A DNA stretch of 64,000 bases. Origin: Odiellus spinosus (Eukaryota; Arthropoda; Arachnida; Opiliones; Phalangiidae). Location of the stretch: the NCBI GenBank assembly GCA_963920705.1, contig OY987232.1, positions 5,335,200 to 5,399,199 of the forward strand, written 5' to 3'. The translations under genes and the position numbers were made by a program. The notes beneath the pieces were generated by a model. That model searched no databases, had not been told where the DNA came from, and saw only the letters and a list, made by a program, of their open reading frames with translations. Positions within the stretch are counted from its first letter, which is position 1. Every line of letters begins with the position of its first letter. Below are positions 32,152-42,943 of this stretch, piece by piece.

Positions 32152-34440
32152 ATGGTGCAAATTGCTAAAGGTGATATCAATAGAGATGTTGATAACGGAA
32201 ATAATGATAAAACCATTTTGCCGTCATTAACCTTAGTGGATGATTCGGAATATCACGGTATTCTTAGAAAGTTGAATGCGAAACAAAGAGAGATATTTTA
32301 CCACGTTTTACTTCACGTAAAGACCGAGAGAACCCCTTTACGCCTTTTTGTTACTGGAGGGGCTGGTGTTGGAAAAAGTCTATTGATTTGTGCCATTTAC
32401 GAAGCTGTTTCTAGATTTTTCAACAAACAGCCAGGGTCAAATCCTTCAGAAGCAAAAGTTATAAGATGCGCTCCTACGGGAAAAGCCGCTTTTAATATAA
32501 GTGGGGCTACTTTACATAGTACTTTTTGTTTACCCGTTAGCCAATTTGCTGGAAATATTTCTAGGCTCGAAAGTGAAACTCTTCACAAATGTCGAATACT
32601 TTACGGTCAATTAAAATTGGTCATAATCGACGAAATTTCAATGGTAGGTGCAAAGATTTTTAATCGAGTGAATGCTAGATTACAAGAGATTATGGGTTGT
32701 CCCGATTATTTTGGAGGCATCTCGGTTTTACTCGTTGGTGACTTCAATCAACTAAGACCCGTTCGCGATTATTTCGCTTTTCAACCACAAAGTGACATGG
32801 ATAATCCTTACGCTTCGCTGATTGGTAATCCTATATGGGAACAATTTCATTTTTCTGAACTAGAAGAGATAATGAGACAAAAGGATGATAAAATATTTGC
32901 GGAAGCTTTAAATAGAATGGCTATTGGCAAGATGACGCAAAAGGATATAGACCTGTTCTCTAGTTTAGAAATAAAGCCAAATCGTACACCTCCAAAAGAC
33001 GCTATCCATCTTTTTGCGACCAACGCCGATGTAAACAAGTTTAATTTAGAAAAACTTGCTGCGATGGATACTGAAAAAGCGTATTCAGTATCGCTGGATA
33101 TCGTTAATGGAGACCTTTCTAGTAAAGTTAAAAGTGATATTCTAGCGCAAATTGAAAAATTACCGACTTCCGATACGTATGGTCTTCCGAAAGAATTAAC
33201 ACTGGCTTGTGGGGCCAGGTATATGATGACTAACAATGTCGATACAGCGGACGGACTAACCAATGGCGCAACTGGTTGGTTAAGAAAAATAGAATACGGT
33301 ACTAATCGATACGGAGAACAATATCCGTTCAGAGTCTGGATTGAATTTGATGACCAAAACGTTGGTAAAAATTTGAGACAAAGGAGTTACGGCTTGTACA
33401 TCGTAAATAAGTTTAATAGGTCTTGGACACCCGTTGAGAAAGTTATCAAAGCATTTGCCAGAAAATGGAGGCAGAACAATGTTTCAGTGTCCAGGAAACA
33501 GTTTCCTTTGGTTATTTCCGAAGCCATTACGATACATAAAAGTCAAGGAGATACTTATTCTTCGGTGGTTGTTCATTGTAAGCCAACAAAGAAATTAGAA
33601 AAAGCCCACTTGTACGTGGCGTGCAGTAGAGCAAAATCAGCTTCTGGTTTATACATTGATGGTAAATTTCAGGTTCCGAATTCGCCTAACAACAACGTCG
33701 TAGAGTTGGAACTAAAAAGATTGCGAGAAACGCGGATGATAGAATTGCCGTTCTTGAAAAATCAGATTTGTATTTATGTACATAATGCGCAGTCCTTAAA
33801 CGCCCATTTACCAGATATTCTAGCCGACAACGTTATATTAAATAGTCAATTGTTATGCTTCGTTGAAACGTGGAAGAAAGAGACGGATAATTTTAGTGTT
33901 CCATCCTTTAGAGAAGTTGGTGGTATTTTCCTACCAAGGACAGCGCATAGAGTTGCTTTTGGCTCTTCGATTTATTTAAAAGATAAATCGGAAAACACGG
34001 TTAAGGCTATGGATAACAGAGTTTTACGAAGTGACAGACCTTTCAGAAATTCTCACGTGGAACGTTGTTGGCTAGATGTTTTCATAGAAAAAGAACCTAT
34101 ATCTGTGGTTCTATTGTACAAATCTCCAGGCGCGAGTTTGAGAACTGTGTTTGAAGATTTTAACCCTTTGTTTGATGCTAAATATGATTTTTCCATCCCA
34201 ACAGTTGTTGTTGGGGATTTTAACATCAATTTTTTAAAAAGTAAAACGGCACTGACGAAGTTCTTTGAACCATTTGATATATCTCTTTTGCCAGGTCTCG
34301 AACAAAAATATTCCACTGACTATCATTGCCAGTTGGATTTGGCGTTTGGAAACCAACTATTTCGAGACCGATATGAAGCGTGTTACAGAGAAACATATTA
34401 CTCGTACCACAAGGGTATATGTATCTTTAAACAACCTTAG
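32152..34440 (+). CDS. Helentron Pif1-like helicase plus AP-endonuclease-like domain
   Basis: The 762 codons counted from the first ATG continue the Rep frame, which is open from 32089. The superfamily 1 Pif1 helicase has Walker A GGAGVGKS at residues 69-76, Walker B IIDEISMVG at about 158-166, GDFNQLRPV near 197, HKSQGDTYSS near 462 and LYVACSRA near 487. From about residue 540 an endonuclease/exonuclease/phosphatase fold follows with NAQSLNAH (546), CFVETW (about 569-574), VVVGDFNIN (about 686-693) and a terminal SYHKG histidine (about 751). This fusion is the mark of Helentrons. The helicase unwinds DNA during rolling-circle transfer; the endonuclease role is not established. All visible catalytic residues are present. 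Confidence 0.93.
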   Translation: MVQIAKGDINRDVDNGNNDKTILPSLTLVDDSEYHGILRKLNAKQREIFYHVLLHVKTERTPLRLFVTGGAGVGKSLLICAIYEAVSRFFNKQPGSNPSEAKVIRCAPTGKAAFNISGATLHSTFCLPVSQFAGNISRLESETLHKCRILYGQLKLVIIDEISMVGAKIFNRVNARLQEIMGCPDYFGGISVLLVGDFNQLRPVRDYFAFQPQSDMDNPYASLIGNPIWEQFHFSELEEIMRQKDDKIFAEALNRMAIGKMTQKDIDLFSSLEIKPNRTPPKDAIHLFATNADVNKFNLEKLAAMDTEKAYSVSLDIVNGDLSSKVKSDILAQIEKLPTSDTYGLPKELTLACGARYMMTNNVDTADGLTNGATGWLRKIEYGTNRYGEQYPFRVWIEFDDQNVGKNLRQRSYGLYIVNKFNRSWTPVEKVIKAFARKWRQNNVSVSRKQFPLVISEAITIHKSQGDTYSSVVVHCKPTKKLEKAHLYVACSRAKSASGLYIDGKFQVPNSPNNNVVELELKRLRETRMIELPFLKNQICIYVHNAQSLNAHLPDILADNVILNSQLLCFVETWKKETDNFSVPSFREVGGIFLPRTAHRVAFGSSIYLKDKSENTVKAMDNRVLRSDRPFRNSHVERCWLDVFIEKEPISVVLLYKSPGASLRTVFEDFNPLFDAKYDFSIPTVVVGDFNINFLKSKTALTKFFEPFDISLLPGLEQKYSTDYHCQLDLAFGNQLFRDRYEACYRETYYSYHKGICIFKQP

Positions 34441-34836
34441 ATTTTAAAATTGAAAAGTCGACAAAATTGAAAAGTCGACAAAATTGAAAAGTCGACAAAA
34501 TTGAAAAGTCGACAAAATTGAAAAGTCGACAAAATTGAAAAGTCGACAAAATTGAAAAGTCGACAAAATTGAAAAGTCGACAAAATTGAAAAGTCGACAA
34601 AATTGAAAAGTCGACAAAATTGAAAAGTCGACAAAATTGAAAAGTCGACAAAATTGAAAAGTCGACAAAATTGAAAAGTCGACAAAATTGAAAAGTCGAC
34701 AAAATTGAAAAGTCGACAAAATTGAAAAGTCGACAAAATTGAAAAGTCGGCAAAATTGAAAAGTCGGCAAAATTGACAAGTCGACAAAATTGACAAGTCG
34801 ACAAAATTGACAAGTCGACAAAATTGAAAAGTCGTA
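34441..34836. repeat. 17 bp minisatellite, about 23 units
   Basis: The unit AAAATTGAAAAGTCGAC is nearly invariant, with a few GTCGGC and TTGACAAG variants at the right edge. It starts directly after the helicase-endonuclease stop. Three overlapping minus-strand frames across it are artefacts. Confidence 0.96.
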
Positions 34837-34867
34837 ATATCATTCTAGAGAGTTGATAATATTGGTA

Positions 34868-35440
34868 TGACCACTTTTAAAGGCTTGGTAAATTTGATAA
34901 GACCACTTTTAAAGGGTCGGTAAAATTTGTATGACCACCCTTAAAGGTTGGTAAAATTTGTATGCCCACCCTTAAAGGCTGGTAAAATTTGTATGACCAC
35001 CTTTAAAGGCTGGTAAAATTTGTATGACCACCTTTAAAGGCTGGTAAAATTTGTATGACCACCTTTAAAGGCTGGTAAAATTTGTATGACCACCTTTAAA
35101 GGTTGGTAAAATTTGTATGACCACCTTTAAAGGTTGGTAAAATTTGTATGACCACCTTTAAAGGTTGGTAAAATTTGTATGACCACCCTTAAAGGTTGGT
35201 AAAATTTGTAGGACCACCCGTAAAGGTTGGTAAAATTTGTAGGACCACCCGTAAAGGTTGGTAAAATTTGTAGGACCACCCGAAAAGGTTGGTAAAATTT
35301 GTAGGACCACCCGTAAAGGTTGGTAAAATTTGTATGACCACCCGTAAAGGTTGGTAAAATTTGTATGACCACCCTTAAAGGTTGGCAAAATTTGTACGAC
35401 CACCCTAGGAGATTAGAAAATTTCGTGTGACCATCCTAAG
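34868..35440. repeat. 31 bp minisatellite, about 18 units
   Basis: The unit combines GACCACCTTTAAAGG with TTGGTAAAATTTGTAT. Degenerate relatives follow the second Helentron at 57420-57690 and 58035-58340, so the array is part of the family's 3' region. Confidence 0.94.
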
Positions 35441-36951
35441 ATTGAAAAATTTATTAGGATAAAAAACAACTGAAGAGACCGCCCGAGTATCTAAATGAAC
35501 ACTCATCCACCGAAACATACCTGGTAAGTTTTACAATCATTCATAATAATATAGAATTCTAAAAGTTCGAAATATATTTCTATACTTTTACTATATTAAT
35601 ATTTTTAAATTAATTATTTATATCTACAATAAAACATTTCGTTTTTGGGCAGCCCTCTCAACAGAAAAGCTCAATTCAGTGAAAACCGGTCACTTCGGTA
35701 CGAACGCTGAACGCACCCAGTGTAAAATATCAAGACAACACTAGCATCTTCAGAGGTCGGAATTTACACCTTACCGATATAGCATGGAATACCTCGGGTG
35801 GTCAACTCTCTAGAACTGTGCCACATGTGGGCTTTAACTACCGTTACCAGGCCTTAAGCATGATTCAATCTTATGATGATGCGTAGCTATATAAAAATCT
35901 TGATCAAGACTATTCGAATGGAAACAAAAGAACAAAAATTAGTTTGAGGCCTTATTTAATTTCCCAAAAATGGGGTAAAAAAGCGCTGTACTTCTTCATA
36001 TATCTTCGGGAAGAACTCAGTATAATATACTATGGCGATTTCTATGGCGTCGAAAACATACGAATGCAAGTGGATCCTATTAATTCGGTATGTATAAAGT
36101 CTCTCAGCCCTTTTTTAAACGAAAAAGTGTCTTTTCAGTTGCTAATTATTTTTTCTAAACCGAAGTGCGTTCGATGAATTGCGCATTCGCTACCATACTA
36201 GGGATGCTCATTACCACATTTAAGCAACATTAAGGCCGCGAAATAGACGGCCTTTCATTACACCGTCACCATGTCAACTTCTTTTTTAACTATATCATCA
36301 AACTTAACTTATTTTCTTGTTGGTAAGCATTGCAGTTATACTTTAAAACGAATATCAATAAGATCAAAAACTCCTTTACTATCCTGCATGTGATTAAGTT
36401 TTTTATAATATTAGGTTAAGGGTGCTGCAATTGGCGCCTTATTAATACGGACACAAACTCATTTAAAGAAACCGTTATCTATTTAACGTTTAGTAAGATG
36501 AGGAAGTATAGGCCAAATTGAAACAAAGGGCATCCTCCTAAATCTCAACTAGACATTCCTTCGAAAGGAAAGAATCTTCAGTCTCCAAATCTCAATATGT
36601 CAACACTTCCATAGAAAAACTTCTGAAGCAGTAATATATTCTCAAGAGGATATGTTGTCCAAAAGATAATGTACACCATTAATCCTCCGTTAATTTTTGC
36701 TAAATTACATTCAACATGTCTTAAATAACCTGTTTGTGTTGAAAGTAATGGGACGGCTTTTATACTGTATTAGAAATTCATTTTTTTGGATCAAAAGTCT
36801 TCTAGCTTTATGACTTAAAAAATGGTCAATGTTTTTCCTTATTTTAACAAAAAAAAAAAAAAAAGAAATAAAACTTTAACATCGTCTCTTTGGAGTTTAT
36901 TCGTCTTCTTGTTTAGCTTTAGAGTTGGTACGAGGAGAGGTAATATTTTGG
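35441..36951 (+). other. Helentron 3' non-coding tail
   Basis: No supportable gene in 1.5 kb. An A tract is at 36849-36866. The last 18 bp hold GGAGAGGT, the inverse of the 5' terminus, then TAATATTTTGG. Confidence 0.6.
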
Positions 36952-38035
36952 TTTCCCAACTTGTTTGTTTCAACATCCTCCTTAGTACTAATAACGCAAG
37001 TTGTATTTTTATCAATTTGCGAAACTACAATGTATCCTAATCGAGCTACAGTTTTCTGTAACACTTCTTTCGACGCTCGCAGATTACCAACCAAAACAAT
37101 TTTTGCGTTGAGTAGAGGTCGAGGCACTCTTTTGATTCCCGATGTAGATGGTAAAGTCTTTAAATGATGGCGTAGGTTCGTTAGCGGGAAAATATCAATC
37201 ACGCTTCTCGTACTTATAACTCTTTTAAAAGAGTTATAATTTCGTCTTTGGACTCGTTTGGAATGAGGAAAGGTTTTCTCGCGGCGAGTTTCGTAACGTT
37301 TAATCATTTACTCCACTCGCTTATATTTCCCGTACATTGATACCCGTTACTAGCAAAAACAAACTGTTCTTGATTGCATTCGGTGCATGGTACTAAAGCG
37401 CCAAAAGCCATAATACCAGATAGTCTATCGAGAATCTCGCCTTCTCCAGTTGGAATTTCCTGATCATTATACTCTAAAAGTTCATCTTTCGCTTCTTTTT
37501 AAGCAGTTTTTCCAGAGAATCGCGCCAATTGCAAACCATTTGAGATTTGTTTTCGAGTTTTTTCTTTTCTCCGTCAAGGATTTCCGGAGGATTTTCAGTT
37601 TTTTTCTGGTAAAACGTCTATTTTCTTCAGTTTTTCTTTGATCGCTCTCTGATCTACAACATCAAGTGTCATAAACCCTTGAATTTTGGAGCCATCGTCG
37701 AGAAATCAACGTGATACCAAAGTTGAAATGGACCGAATCGCCTCGATTTATAACTTTCTCTATCAATTTTTTGATATCCTAGGTTGGTCTTTCACGAGGT
37801 ATTCTTCGCATCCCCTGCAGGAAGATTGGTTTGACTTCGCGTACTCTGTTGAAATTCGCTTATTTGCGTAGGGTCTGTATTTCCAGGTGTGCCCGTTGAA
37901 CATTCACCAGTCATTTTATTGCGAATTTTTTCCTGGTCATCCCAACGTATTGATTCAAAATGCGAAATGTCCGCGTCTGACTTCACTTTAAATTTTTCAA
38001 GAAAACATCCAAAATGGTACCAATTTGTAGAATTC
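36952..38035 (-). pseudogene. PARP1: PARP1 pseudogene, 5' piece: Zn1 end, Zn2, PADR1/Zn3 and BRCT
   Basis: On the minus strand the order is the end of zinc finger 1 (TNWYHFGCFLEKFK, then SIRWDDQEKIR), zinc finger 2 (STEYAKSNQSSCRGCEEY, later LWYHVDFS), the PADR1/Zn3 domain (DQEIPTGEGEILDRLSG, CTECNQ) and BRCT (LLNAKIVLVGNLR, then CVISTKEDVETNKLG). Several frame changes and stops separate these blocks, so it is dead. The first half of zinc finger 1 is missing near 38035. No intron is evident between domains, which hints at a processed copy, although degenerate introns cannot be excluded. BRCT continues at 26059 after the Helentron. Confidence 0.9.
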
Positions 38036-38079
38036 GCGAAAAAAACAACAAAAAAAACAACAAAATAATACGTTAAACA

Positions 38080-38286
38080 TGTTGGTGGAAACTGTTCACA
38101 GTTCCCGGTTGCTTTAATTTAACAAATTTGTGTAGACGGTATCGCCCTCTACCGAACATTAATACCGACAGACATAGAAAGAAAGAGCGAGAGACAACAC
38201 CTTTTTACTTTTACTTTTGTATTTAATAACATTAAAAAGTCACCTTATTATGTAACGCTTCTTTGTCGTCCTTATAAATAATAACA
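38080..38286 (+). repeat. 5' LTR of the Copia fossil
   Basis: Begins TGTTGG and ends AATAACA, 207 bp, followed at once by GGTTATGGGTCCAG, the primer site type used by Copia elements (internal half of initiator tRNA-Met). Confidence 0.75.
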
Positions 38287-40360
38287 GGTTATGGGTCCAG
38301 GTGACGTACACTGCACGTAAAAGAAGAAAACCAGCGTACGAAATAAGTGAACAAGAAGAAACGCTTTTAAGAAGAAACACGTTATTGATAAGAAGTATAT
38401 CGGAAAGACAAAGGCCTACTGAAAGAAGAGAAACGAAGGTCCTGTAAATGTTAATGACAGTCATTACATAAAAGAAGAAACCAAATCGAATAAGAAATGG
38501 GTGACGAATCCAATATTGAGAAGCTTAATGCTGAAAACTATCGATATTGGTCTATGAGAGCCCAGGGGTGTTGGTCGGCTGTGGACCCGGGATTTGCTTT
38601 GGTAAAAGAAATAAGAGCTGAGATGAGGGCGCGAGATCACAAAGCTAAATCCATTTTATATATAATCGTCAACTACAAAGCTTGGATAACAGATAGAAGT
38701 ATAACAGGTTGTGACTATGCTGCTGATGTTTTGGAAACCCTTAGAGAGATTTACACGACTTATGACACTTGGCATGGTTTATTGCTTGTGAAAGATTTCG
38801 TTCTTACAGAGAAGAAACCAAGTGATTCGATAGGCGATTATTTAACTCGCAGAAATGCATTATACTATAAAGTGAAAAATGCGGGCTACTTATTTGATGA
38901 AGTCGTTTTGGCTGGCTTTGCTGTTTTGGGATTACCAAAAGAATATGAATTCCTATCCAGAAGCTTACGTATAGATAAAGATGATCTTTCGATGACATCA
39001 TTAAAAGAAAAACTGACAGAAGAAGAAGGAAGGTTGGCTTCGCTAAAGAAGATACTTGTGTGTTAGAAGACAAAGCCAAGTCACTAAAAGTCCAGACCCT
39101 TCAGGGTAGCAACGTACGAGGAAGAGGTAGAGAGCGTTATTTTAAAGATATACAAAGAGGATATTCGGGTGGTCGTTTCGTACAATGATCAGATAACGGA
39201 GGAAAGAATGATAGAGGAACCGTTCAAGGAAAAACAAAGCAAAAGGAAGAGAGGAGAACGTTCTATAGAAGATACTATAGTTGTTTAGAATTTGGACATA
39301 TAGCGAGAGGCTGCCCATACGATACCAAAAGTAATCCAACATTGGAAACCACACCCAAACACATGGCTGGAGTTGCTGTACATCGCTTAGGAAAACAAGC
39401 TGGTTTCAAGCCCTATATATCATGCAAGCTGCACTGTCTGACACAAGAAATTCAAACACAATGGAAACTGGAATATGGGTGATGGACAGCGGGGCGACTG
39501 AACCTATGAAGTCTCAACGAAACAAATTCATGACGTTTAAAGAGTGTCGAAGCACAGTCGAAGTCGCAGAAGGTGGATAGTTGAAAGCCACGGGGCGAGG
39601 AAACGTCCGAATTAAATTAAGTGACGTTTGTGGAGGATGGACGCTCACACTGATGGACTCTCTCTTCGTTCCGTGGAAATTTACTATCAGCATCGAAATA
39701 TAATTGAAGAAAAAAGCAGCTGAAGTTCTGAAAGACGAAACTATAATAGCGAAAGGTTTCAAAGAAGGAAAAGTATTCCATTTCTATGAAGAAAACGTAA
39801 TGACAAGAAACTTATCTAATGGAATTGGGAAAGAAGAGCTGACGTTTAAAGCGACGAACAACATGATGACGCAAAATGAAGAGTTATGGCGTAGACGGTT
39901 AGGCCACTTACACAAAGCAGCCATTAAACCAATGCCTAAACACGTAGGTCCTAACATCACATTAGATGAAGAGATAATCAGCACCAATTGTGAAACGTGT
40001 AGGAAAGGGAAACTTAAAAGCAAACCGTTTCCGACTAGGAGTTTCACTAGACAAGAGAAACCTCTGATACTCATTCATTCGGATGTTGTTGGTCCAGTAG
40101 AACCTACATCGAAAGGGGGAAGCTCTAACTTCGTGACTTTTATTGACGATTTCTCGAGGTAAACACAAGTCCTAATGATGCGAAGAAAGAATGAGGTAGA
40201 CGATAAATTTGACTCGTATCGAAGGGTGCAAAATTATCAAGGAGCAACTATCTCCGAAGTGATAATGGGGGTGAATACATGACCAACTCATTCAAAGCCC
40301 TACTCGAGAATCATGGGATAGATAGACAGTTAACGATTCCAAAACGAAGGGAGAGAGAAG
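38080..40360 (+). mobile_element. Copia LTR retrotransposon fossil, 3'-truncated
   Basis: Parts in order are a 5' LTR (38080-38286), a primer site complementary to an initiator-Met tRNA half, a Copia-type gag (38497-39066, with NIEKLNAENYRYWS near its start), a CCHC-like knuckle near 39280-39320, a protease region, a pre-integrase domain (WRRRLGHLHKAAI) and the beginning of the integrase core (about 40030-40330). Reverse transcriptase and the 3' LTR are absent. It is broken, with several breaks besides the truncation, and looks older than the Helentron at 26-37 kb. Confidence 0.88.
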
Positions 40361-40810
40361 AAAAACGGAAACAAGCTGAAGTTCAAACTGATTGGCTCCC
40401 AATTATCACGTGACACTACTTTTGCGGGAGTATTTCTCAAAGAGGAAAAAACGTGTGCCAAAATCTCGTGTAAGCTTGAAGGAGGAAGCTTCAAGGTTCA
40501 AGCCTGCAAAAAAAGAGTAAAATTACTGCGAATATCTATATATACATTAAATATTGAAAATATGAAAGATATCTCTTTGCACAATTAAACGAATCAATAT
40601 ACTGGTCAACAAACCTCAGGTCACGTCAAATTAATCCAATCACCAAGGGCAACATTGATCAGCACATTCCTCGTGTAATGATATTTAATTTTTAAGAAAT
40701 CCGCGAACTGAGTATTAATTCTGCCGGAAGAAACTTATTATATATTTCAGAACGCTGTCTATGTAGACCTCACTCAAACGCTTTTATTTAACACGTTTAT
40801 TTTTCAGATA
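40361..40810. other. Unassigned stretch after the Copia fossil
   Basis: AT-rich; no gene or clear repeat seen. Confidence 0.4.
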
Positions 40811-41066
40811 AACCTCGATGCTCTACAGCTGAAGGCGATTATACGCAATGGGACGTCTCCCACTGTTATAATCACCTCCGACCATCCCCACACCAAGGTC
40901 CAATCTCTAGTGCCCGATCTCAGCGGGCCATATTAGCGAGGCATCCCTCACTAATATAGTCCACATCAACCTTCCACTCCACTCATCTCATCCCTCTACG
41001 GGTCTTTGTGGTGCAGTTAACGAATGCCTAGGGTTACGATAAACGTCTAGACGTTGAGAAGGGTGG
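40811..41066. repeat. Inverted second copy of the GACG-loop hairpin array
   Basis: Reverse complement of about 24160-24420. It retains two hairpins 88 bp apart, one with the loop intact (CGTC on this strand at 40854-40857) and one with CATC at 40942-40945, and the distal segment TAAACGTCTAGACGTT. Confidence 0.8.
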
Positions 41067-42496
41067 GGGTTTTGATATTCTTGGGAGAATCAGCTTTATG
41101 TTTGGGTAAATACTGTAATTTTTGGCAAACTTGCGAAGAATAGTGTAATAATTGGTTTTAGTAACTAGTACGGGCTTTCCAATTTATTTTTTATAATTCC
41201 CGCGCGTTTCGCAAATGTATGTTGCGTTGCGCATGAGCAGATTGAAGCAGATTAATCAAGCCACAATTTGCAGTTGACGGAATTTCTAAACCGGATTCAC
41301 ATTGAAATTCCTCGTGTTTTATTTGGTATATATGATATGGATGATCCTAAAGAGAAATGTAAAGCGAGTGGGGAAAAGCATCACGTGATTGGTTCTCGTG
41401 ATGACTGCTAGTTTTAGTTTCAAACTTTTCCCCACACGAATTTAATGTTAATCACAATTAAATATAATTGAGCCAGGCTTTTAAGGCCTGCTGTCGTGTA
41501 TTTCCGGTTACGTTTTAGCTAGTGTGGAGTTACGTAAAATGACGTTTGTTTCACAACTGGGTATGTTTTTACTCAGGTCCGCCCTGTCTAAAAAAAAAAT
41601 TATAAAAAATTTATTGTGGGGCCAAAAGAGAGATATCCCTTCTTTACTCACAGCATTATACCGCAAAAAAAACGTGTTTTAGAAGTGGGCTTATATATCT
41701 ATTTACTCTACAGCTTTCTAGGGTAACTGTAGACTGAGTAGCACCAGAAAGCGAAATTGTACGTCACAGTCCTTAGTTTAGCGTGGTATGCGGAAACCTA
41801 ATGCGTTAATTGTTTGAATGTAATTGCTTACGAATGTATAGGCCATGTCGAGGTCATAAGTTGATTTAGATCTAAAAAAAATCCACTGGCTTTACTTGGT
41901 CTACAAATACTATAGTTTTCTAAACGCCGATATGTTTTTACCTTGACCTTGCTAATCTAAATTTTATTTTATTGAACTTAAATTTACTTCATTCTTTTTA
42001 AATCTTTGACAAAACTAGTTGTCTAGAAATTTGGCTCGTTGATTTTAAATTAAGTTTGAATGCAATTTATTGGTAAGGTAGTAATTTTGAATTTGAATTA
42101 TTTGTTTTATGCGTTTATTATTTGTTTGAATTATTGTTATTTGGACATTTTTGGTATATTTCATTGACTTGAATTCTAATTTTATTATTATTACTGAGTT
42201 GTGGCTGAAATATTTGTTTGAAAATCAAAAGGTTTTTCTGATTCGTTTTTCTCTGTAGTTATTTTTTGTTGTCGTAAAAGAGTTATTTTACGATTTACCG
42301 ATTGATTTTATGATATATTTTAGTTACCGACTTATCGAGTTTTATTTTTACTTCGAAGATTGAAGTATTTCCTATTTTTTGGATTTTTTTGTGTGTGTGT
42401 GTTAAGAGTTGTTTAACACAATCCTGAGATTGCTGCTTTGAATTTATTTGATTGGTTTAGATTATTTATTATTGATTTGGTGTATTATTTAAAAAA
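41067..42496. other. Upstream region of the second Helentron, ends not found
   Basis: No coding frame. I looked for the ACCTCTCC hairpin that starts the first Helentron and did not find it here, so the 5' end is lost, diverged or belongs to another subfamily. Confidence 0.4.
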
Positions 42497-42688
42497 ATGG
42501 AAAGAGACGAAGGTATAAGTAGAGAGGAACTGAAAAAGCGTAAAGCTAGGGAGAAAATGAGAGAGCACAGAGCTGATCCAAAGTATCGTAGGAGGGAAAA
42601 TGAAAGAAGGAAAGTTTTGGCGGCCCAAAGGAAAGCCAGTATGTCATTGAATGTGGTTAATAATCCTGTTACTAGTATACCTAGGTAG
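42497..42688 (+). pseudogene. N-terminal Rep piece of the second Helentron
   Basis: A 63-codon frame with EELKKRKAREKMREHRADP aligns with the start of the intact Rep (EELRKRKARDRMREKRSDP), then is cut by a stop. The following 250 bp contain frameshifted remains before the repeats begin. Confidence 0.85.
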
Positions 42689-42943
42689 TTCGTCTGAAGT
42701 GATCTTATCTCGCAATATTGCTGGGGAGAATAATTTTGAAGTAGTGTCATCTGCCAATGTGGTTAAAAGCCATTCTGGAGTGGTAGAAATAGGGTTAATA
42801 GAGGGCTTAAGAAATTCTCCAAAAAAATGAAAATAAACCATCTCTTTCTAAGTGAGAGCGAAGGGCTAACGACACGGCAGGTGGCGAAAAAAATTAAGAT
42901 GAATAGTAAAAATTATGGTGAGAATGAGCGTATTCGGAACCAG

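Larger units (their letters stand above)
26060..36951 (+). mobile_element. Complete Helentron (Helitron2-type) rolling-circle transposon, 10.9 kb
   Basis: The element interrupts the PARP1 relic. Dropping it together with one TT returns PARP1 to frame across the site (KLG then KKIREAEEN), which fixes both ends. It starts ACCTCTCC, the outer arm of a 34 nt hairpin, and GGAGAGGT recurs at 36934-36941, 10 nt before the 3' end: an asymmetric inverted repeat. Insertion between T residues and a C-terminal endonuclease are Helentron hallmarks. Contents in order are the 5' hairpin, a GT microsatellite, a Rep-helicase-endonuclease frame, 17 bp and 31 bp minisatellites, and a 1.5 kb non-coding tail. The coding frame is nearly intact, so the copy is young. 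Confidence 0.85.

Noticed and set aside
34427-34843. Three overlapping minus-strand Phe-rich frames
   Set aside because: Artefacts of the 17 bp minisatellite.
34868-35440. CRISPR-like array
   Set aside because: Units are contiguous without unique spacers and the sequence is eukaryotic, so it is a minisatellite.
25490-38035. PARP1 as a gene captured by the Helentron
   Set aside because: The PARP1 pieces lie outside the element ends and are collinear across it, so the element inserted into the relic.
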